Below are positions 22,541 through 25,838 of a stretch of 25,838 nucleotides of DNA, in pieces. The notes under the pieces are model-generated. The model did not search any database. It was given only the letters and a program-made list of their open reading frames with translations, and was not told the DNA's origin. This DNA is from an uncultured Eubacteriales bacterium (lineage in GTDB: Bacteria; Bacillota; Clostridia; Oscillospirales; Oscillospiraceae): the NCBI GenBank assembly GCA_900546075.1, contig URBH01000031.1, positions 1 to 25,838 on the forward strand. The letters run 5' to 3'. Within the stretch, counting starts at the first letter, position 1, and each line of letters begins with the position of its first letter. The translations under genes were made by a program, and so were the position numbers.

Positions 22541-24934
22541 ATGAATATTCAAAACTGGACACTATTCTATGACGGCTGCGAGCCGCTGCCCTGCCAAGCG
22601 CCCTGCACCATGTACAGCGTGCTTTACGACCACAAAATAATCCCCGACCCCTTCTACGGCACAAACGAGCGGGAGCTGCAATACCTGGCCGAAAAGGACT
22701 GCACTTTTGAATCCGTTTTCTCCGCCCCGCCCGCCCTGCTTGCCCGGGAGCATATCGAGCTGACGTTCCACGGGCTTGACACCATCTGCCATGTCTACCT
22801 GAACGGCACGCTGCTGGGCAAGGTCAAAAATATGCACCGGGAGTATGTCTACGAGGTCAAGCCCCTGCTGACCCCGGGGGAAAATACCCTGCGGCTGGAA
22901 TTCAAATCCCCCCGGCGCTACTTCGCCCAACAGCAGCACAAGCACTACCTGTACATGAACGACGGCGACACCCTCCCCGGTGCCGCCCATCTGCGCAAGG
23001 CCATGTACCAATCCGGCTGGGACTGGGGTCCCACCCTGCCGGACATGGGCATTTTCCGCAGCGTGGAGCTGAACGGCTGGGACGTTGACCGTCTGGACGG
23101 CGTGGCCGTCCGCCAGCAACACGAAAACGGCAATGTCTCGGTGGAGTTGGACGTGACCACCAAGTGTCATGCCGGTTGCGAAATCTATGCGATCCTCGAC
23201 GGCAAGCGCGTTCTACTGAAGGACGGCCACGGCATGATCCAGGTGGACGATCCGAAGCTGTGGTGGGCAAGGGGCTACGGCGACCAGCCCCTTTATGACC
23301 TGGACGTGGAGTTGCTCTGCGGCGGCCGGGTCATTGACCGCTGCCGCAAACGGCTTGGCCTGCGCACCCTCACCGTCAGCACGGAGCCGGACGCGGACGG
23401 CAAGGGCAGCGAATTCTGCTTCGTGCTGAACGGCGTGAAAATTTTCTCCATGGGCGCGAATCTGGTTCCCATGGACAGTCTGCTCAGCCGCGTCACCGAC
23501 CGGCGGTGGGAAGCCGTCGTCCGTCAGGCCGTGGACGCCAACTTCAACACCCTGCGGGTCTGGGGCGGCGGGTACTACCCCGACAGCCGCTTCTACGAGC
23601 TGTGCGATCAGTACGGTCTGCTGGTATGGCAGGACTTCATGGTCGCCTGCGCCAACATCTATCTGACGTCGGAAATGGCCGAAGAATTCACCCAGGAGGC
23701 CATCTGCAACCTGAAGCGGCTGCACCACCACGCCTCCCTCGCCCTGCTGTGCGGCAACAACGAGATGGAAAGCGGCGTCATCAACTGGGGTTCCCGGGAC
23801 AATCAGCTGGTGCGGGACGACTACACCCGCCTGTACGGCCATCTGCTGCCGGAGCTGTGCGAGACCTACGCGCCGGACACCTACTACTGGCCGTCCAGCC
23901 CTTCCTCCGGCGGCGGCTTCGACGACCCGGACAACCCCGCCAAGGGCGACACCCATTACTGGGAGGTCTGGCACGGCGGCGTCCCCTTCACCGCCTACCG
24001 GCAAAAGCGCTTCCGCTTCTGCTCCGAATACGGCTTCGAGAGCTTCCCCTCCATGAAGACCATCCGCACCTTCGCCGGGGAGGAAGACCTGAACTGCTTC
24101 TCCCGGGTCATGGAGAACCACCAGAAGTGCCGGGGCGGCAACGGGAAAATCCTGCGGTATCTGGCGGACAACTACCTGTATCCCGCCGCCTTTGAGAATC
24201 TGGTGTACGCGTCTCAGCTGCTCCAGGCGGACGCCATCAAGTATGGCGTGGAGCATTTCCGCCGTCAGCGGGGGTACTGCATGGGCTCCACCTACTGGCA
24301 GTTCAACGACTGCTGGCCGGTGGCCTCCTGGTCCAGCGTGGACTGCTTCGGCCGCTACAAGGCGCTGCACTACGCCGCCCGGAAATTCTACGCCCCCGTG
24401 GCCATGGGGCTGTTCCTGGAAAACGGGTCGCTCACCGTCAACATCGCCAACGAGACCCGCGCCGGTTTCCGCGGCCGTGTCCACCTGGCCATGTGCCGGG
24501 GCGATCTGACCGTGCTGGTGGAAACCGGCACGGACGTGGAGGTGGAAGCGCTGTCCTCCCGGGACGTGCTGACCTACCCCGTGGACTCCCCCGACCCCTA
24601 CGATACCTTCCTGTATGCCGACCTGTACGACGAGCAGGGTCGCTTCCTCATGCGCCAGACGGAGCTGCTGGTGCCTGCCAAGCATTTCCGGTGGCGCAAG
24701 CCGGCATTTGACGTCCGGATCGCCCCCATCCCCGGCGGCGCGGAGATCTCCGTTCAGGCCGACGTATTTGTCAAGGGCGTATTCCTGGACTTCCGGGATT
24801 TCGACTGCGTTCTGTCCGACAATTTCTTTGCCCTCACCACCCCCGTCCCCTACCGTGTGACGGTGCAGACCTCCCGCAGCGTTGATGCGCTGGAGGAGAA
24901 TCTGATGGTTAAGTCTGTGTATGATATCCGCTGA
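22541..24934 (+). CDS. Beta-mannosidase, glycoside hydrolase family 2
   Basis: This 797-residue enzyme removes terminal beta-mannose from manno-oligosaccharides. The N-terminal ~200 residues form the sugar-binding jelly roll (landmarks FHGLDTICHVYLNGTLLG and YQSGWDWGPTLPDMGIF), followed by an immunoglobulin-like sandwich and the TIM barrel from about 300, opening with FSMGANLVPMDS and NFNTLRVWGGGYY. The acid/base is E408 in CGNNEME and the nucleophile E496 in CSEYGFES, both in family positions; the WDWGP and NLVPMDS words are characteristic of beta-mannosidases within GH2. There is no signal peptide, so it acts in the cytosol on imported oligosaccharides. ATG 22541 is chosen for GGAGGAG just upstream; the open frame before it runs through the tRNA-Gln gene. 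It stands alone between its own promoter and terminator, with no mannan transporter nearby. Confidence 0.94.
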   Translation: MNIQNWTLFYDGCEPLPCQAPCTMYSVLYDHKIIPDPFYGTNERELQYLAEKDCTFESVFSAPPALLAREHIELTFHGLDTICHVYLNGTLLGKVKNMHREYVYEVKPLLTPGENTLRLEFKSPRRYFAQQQHKHYLYMNDGDTLPGAAHLRKAMYQSGWDWGPTLPDMGIFRSVELNGWDVDRLDGVAVRQQHENGNVSVELDVTTKCHAGCEIYAILDGKRVLLKDGHGMIQVDDPKLWWARGYGDQPLYDLDVELLCGGRVIDRCRKRLGLRTLTVSTEPDADGKGSEFCFVLNGVKIFSMGANLVPMDSLLSRVTDRRWEAVVRQAVDANFNTLRVWGGGYYPDSRFYELCDQYGLLVWQDFMVACANIYLTSEMAEEFTQEAICNLKRLHHHASLALLCGNNEMESGVINWGSRDNQLVRDDYTRLYGHLLPELCETYAPDTYYWPSSPSSGGGFDDPDNPAKGDTHYWEVWHGGVPFTAYRQKRFRFCSEYGFESFPSMKTIRTFAGEEDLNCFSRVMENHQKCRGGNGKILRYLADNYLYPAAFENLVYASQLLQADAIKYGVEHFRRQRGYCMGSTYWQFNDCWPVASWSSVDCFGRYKALHYAARKFYAPVAMGLFLENGSLTVNIANETRAGFRGRVHLAMCRGDLTVLVETGTDVEVEALSSRDVLTYPVDSPDPYDTFLYADLYDEQGRFLMRQTELLVPAKHFRWRKPAFDVRIAPIPGGAEISVQADVFVKGVFLDFRDFDCVLSDNFFALTTPVPYRVTVQTSRSVDALEENLMVKSVYDIR

Positions 24935-24948
24935 CCGGCAAAGGCAAC

Positions 24949-24985
24949 GACCCCCGCTTTCAATGAAAGCGGGGGTCTCCCTTTT
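24949..24985 (+). terminator. Terminator of the beta-mannosidase gene
   Basis: Perfect 13-base arms GACCCCCGCTTTC (24949-24961) and GAAAGCGGGGGTC (24965-24977) with a three-base loop, followed by TCCCTTTTGG. Strong stem, modest T tract. Confidence 0.85.
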
Positions 24986-24990
24986 GGCTG

Positions 24991-25020
24991 AAAAAATCCC
25001 GGACTGTGCCTGTCCGGGAT
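24991..25020 (-). terminator. Terminator of the small XRE regulator gene
   Basis: ATCCCGGAC (24996-25004) and GTCCGGGAT (25012-25020) pair around seven bases; on the minus strand a run of T follows at once (24991-24996 are six A on the plus strand). It starts three bases after the stop of the minus-strand gene. Confidence 0.85.
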
Positions 25021-25022
25021 GT

Positions 25023-25226
25023 TCACTCTTGTTTCGGCTCGAATTTCATAATGTCAGAGACTTCGCATTCCAGCAACGTACAAAGCTGGTCAATGGTGTT
25101 TGTCGAAACGCTTTTTCCGTCCTTCATCGCGTAATAAGTGCTCCGGGCGAAGCCCATTTTCTCAAGGCGGTATGAGGAAATATTCTTCTCTTTCAACGTC
25201 CGAAACAGCGGTTCATAGCTGATCAA
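25023..25226 (-). CDS. Small XRE-family helix-turn-helix regulator
   Basis: This 67-residue protein is a Cro/C1-type DNA-binding domain with nothing else: ISYEPLFRTLKEKNISSYRLEKMG, then the recognition part FARSTYYAMKDGKSVSTNTIDQLC and the tail LLECEVSDIMKFEP. The pattern matches stand-alone clostridial regulators that begin M-I-S-Y-x-P-L. For that reason I start it at TTG 25226, with AGGGGG eight bases upstream; the frame is open 16 codons further but has no better start. It is followed directly by a strong terminator and diverges from the small cysteine-rich gene. It probably regulates itself and perhaps its neighbour. No sigma-70 promoter with proper spacing is visible. Confidence 0.85.
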   Translation of the reverse strand: MISYEPLFRTLKEKNISSYRLEKMGFARSTYYAMKDGKSVSTNTIDQLCTLLECEVSDIMKFEPKQE

Positions 25227-25330
25227 TTTCCCCACCCCCTGAGCGGATTTCCAGTAAATAAAGTATATCCGCAAAATTGGGGCTTGCGTATGTCAAAATA
25301 TTCGTACATAATATAGAGGGGTGATGTATT

Positions 25331-25513
25331 ATGCACGGTGAGGAAAAGGATCAGCAGGAGATTCTGACCCCCAGCTTTCACGGTGAGCTGTGCAGGCACA
25401 ACGGGGAGAATCCCGATTACGAAATTGCATGCGACGAGTGCGACTATTATTTAATGTGCTTTCCCGACTGGAAGGCAGCATCTTCCGGGCGGCACATTCC
25501 CAAGCAAGATTAA
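25331..25513 (+). CDS. Small cysteine-rich protein, candidate metal-binding
   Basis: This 60-residue protein has four cysteines arranged as C21 ... C34-x2-C37-x5-C43 (LCRHN, ACDECDYYLMC), with H17 and H23 close by, which could hold zinc or an iron-sulfur cluster. The N-terminus is acidic and there is no signal peptide or membrane segment. ATG 25331 has AGAGGGG nine bases upstream, and it sits divergent to the XRE gene. I do not recognise a named family, though the word CDECDYYLxCF with a preceding CxxNG seems familiar from hypothetical proteins of Clostridia. Its stop overlaps that of the gene remnant on the other strand. Shortness leaves some doubt that it is real. Confidence 0.6.
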   Translation: MHGEEKDQQEILTPSFHGELCRHNGENPDYEIACDECDYYLMCFPDWKAASSGRHIPKQD

Positions 25514-25566
25514 CTACAGAAATCCTCCGGCGCGTCCGCGTGGCCGAACAGAAAACAGGAACGCAT
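25510..25566 (-). pseudogene. 5' remnant of a probable SLOG-like (DUF1273-type) protein gene
   Basis: Reading M-R-S-C-F-L-F-G-H-A-D-A-P-E-D-F then C-S-stop, this 18-codon frame has AAGGTGAG a few bases before ATG 25566. From memory, CFLFGHRDAPE-type sequences open a family of 150-180-residue Rossmann-like (SLOG superfamily) proteins in Clostridia, where the G-H-R/A-D-A-P loop begins the nucleotide-binding fold. Here the match stops after residue 16, and the frame ends at a stop overlapping that of the opposing small gene. This suggests the 3' part was lost by deletion or recombination, leaving start signals behind. A tiny real peptide is the alternative. Confidence 0.5.
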
Positions 25567-25582
25567 CGTCTCACCTTCATTC

Positions 25583-25597
25583 TGTATTAAAAATACA
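25583..25597. promoter_or_regulatory. Palindromic operator-like site, copy 1
   Basis: TGTATT-AAA-AATACA: perfect 6-base arms with a three-base centre, just upstream of the start of the gene remnant (minus strand). A second copy with the same arms and spacing has its centre 49 bases away. Confidence 0.5.
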
Positions 25598-25630
25598 TCT
25601 GTACTTTTATGTCCTTCTAACATGACAATT

Positions 25631-25647
25631 CTGTATTTACAATACAG
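25631..25647. promoter_or_regulatory. Palindromic operator-like site, copy 2
   Basis: CTGTATT-TAC-AATACAG: perfect 7-base arms with a three-base centre, sharing the TGTATT-N3-AATACA core with the copy at 25583-25597. Together they flank the likely promoter region of the remnant gene. Cognate regulator unknown; the nearby XRE protein is a candidate. Confidence 0.5.
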
Positions 25648-25670
25648 ATTCAAAAAAATTTTTTGGAACG

Positions 25671-25706
25671 AAAAAAGCCGCTGATTCATAGTGAAACCAG
25701 CGGCTT
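25671..25706 (-). terminator. Intrinsic terminator facing left, from an upstream element beyond or near the window end
   Basis: AAGCCGCTG (25675-25683) and CAGCGGCTT (25698-25706) pair, with TTCA/TGAA pairing inside. The minus strand continues TTTTTTCG, so it ends transcription coming from the right. No convincing gene lies between it and the window edge. Confidence 0.7.
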
Positions 25707-25737
25707 GATTTGCGGTGTGTTCAGCTGAAAATGGGCA

Positions 25738-25799
25738 AAAAACTTCATGCATGAGCACTGCACCACGAAAATGCGCAAATGTTGGTGCATGAAGTTTTT
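25738..25799. repeat. Inverted repeat with two competing pairings
   Basis: AAAAACTTCATGCA (25738-25751) is the perfect complement of TGCATGAAGTTTTT (25786-25799). Part of the same right arm, TGGTGCA (25783-25789), is also the perfect complement of TGCACCA (25759-25765). The two left partners therefore compete for one right arm. Two imperfect direct repeats beginning GAAAATG-N-GCAAA (25728 and 25767) underlie it. Not explained by any gene seen. Confidence 0.55.
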
Positions 25800-25805
25800 G
25801 TGCAT

Positions 25806-25838
25806 CATTTCCGGTTGCCCCGCAGGGGCGAGGAAATG
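25806..25838. repeat. Imperfect palindrome cut by the window end
   Basis: CATTTCC (25806-25812) pairs with GGAAATG (25832-25838) and GCCCC with GGGGC inside, around a GCA loop, with small bulges. The form could be a terminator, a REP unit or the first unit of a repeat array; the window stops exactly at its end, so copy number cannot be judged. Confidence 0.4.

Noticed and set aside
25262..25296. TTGACA (25291-25296, minus strand) with TATACT as a promoter for the XRE gene
   Set aside because: The spacing is 23 bases, too long for a sigma-70 promoter.
25284..25312. TTGCGT-17-CATAAT as a promoter for the small cysteine-rich gene
   Set aside because: The spacing is right but transcription would start at about 25,319, inside the ribosome binding site, so it cannot serve the gene as annotated.
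25690..25838. An open minus-strand frame of about 50 codons entering from the window edge
   Set aside because: It runs through the inverted repeats and reads as M/H/F-rich sequence without any family pattern or ribosome site.

Overview
The window looks like two unrelated pieces of DNA joined near base 1,100. The first ~1.1 kb is AT-rich and encodes a FecR-type anti-sigma factor of Bacteroidota character. Everything after about 1,170 is GC-rich, with strong AGGAGG ribosome binding sites, TTGACA/TATAAT promoters and gene families typical of gut Clostridia (my best guess is Oscillospiraceae/Ruminococcaceae). The break falls in a short intergenic stretch at a bidirectional terminator hairpin. A metagenome assembly chimera is the simplest explanation and horizontal transfer the less likely one.

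Layout of the clostridial part. (1) 1175-6174, minus strand: a carbon monoxide dehydrogenase/acetyl-CoA synthase operon in the order acsA/cooS, cooC, acsB, driven by a near-consensus promoter at 6146-6174. (2) 6331-13043, minus strand: a galactose operon, mglB-mglA-mglC-galT-galK (binding lipoprotein, ATPase, permease, uridylyltransferase, galactokinase), with a hairpin after mglB and an internal promoter/palindrome before galT. (3) 13175-17106, minus strand: a YesN-type response regulator, a YesM-type histidine kinase and a sugar-binding lipoprotein in one overlapping operon. By analogy to AraPST and XylFII-LytS-YesN this is probably a three-component sugar sensor controlling the adjacent mgl/gal operon. 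(4) 17103-21837, minus strand: a YtrA-like GntR repressor, ABC ATPase, ABC-2 permease with a large C-terminal extracytoplasmic domain, and two lipoproteins sharing a near-identical signal-peptide module. An inverted-repeat operator sits at the promoter. (5) 21838-22410: a palindromic REP-like element, then a tRNA-Gln/tRNA-Lys operon with its own promoter and terminator. (6) 22481-24977, plus strand: a GH2 beta-mannosidase. (7) 24996-25838: a small XRE regulator, a small cysteine-rich protein, an 18-codon remnant of what looks like a SLOG-type gene, and a palindrome-rich stretch running off the window.

Together the clostridial genes suggest a gut anaerobe that imports galactose through Mgl, feeds it to galactose-1-phosphate and UDP-sugar exchange by GalK/GalT, cleaves beta-mannosides, and carries the CODH/ACS core of the Wood-Ljungdahl pathway. 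No galE, and no corrinoid protein, methyltransferase or other methyl-branch gene, lies in the window. I found no CRISPR array, transposase or prophage gene. The most unusual material is the species-type break at the left end, the sensor operon beside mgl, the palindrome-embedded galT promoter, and the degraded small-gene cluster with paired palindromes at the right end.
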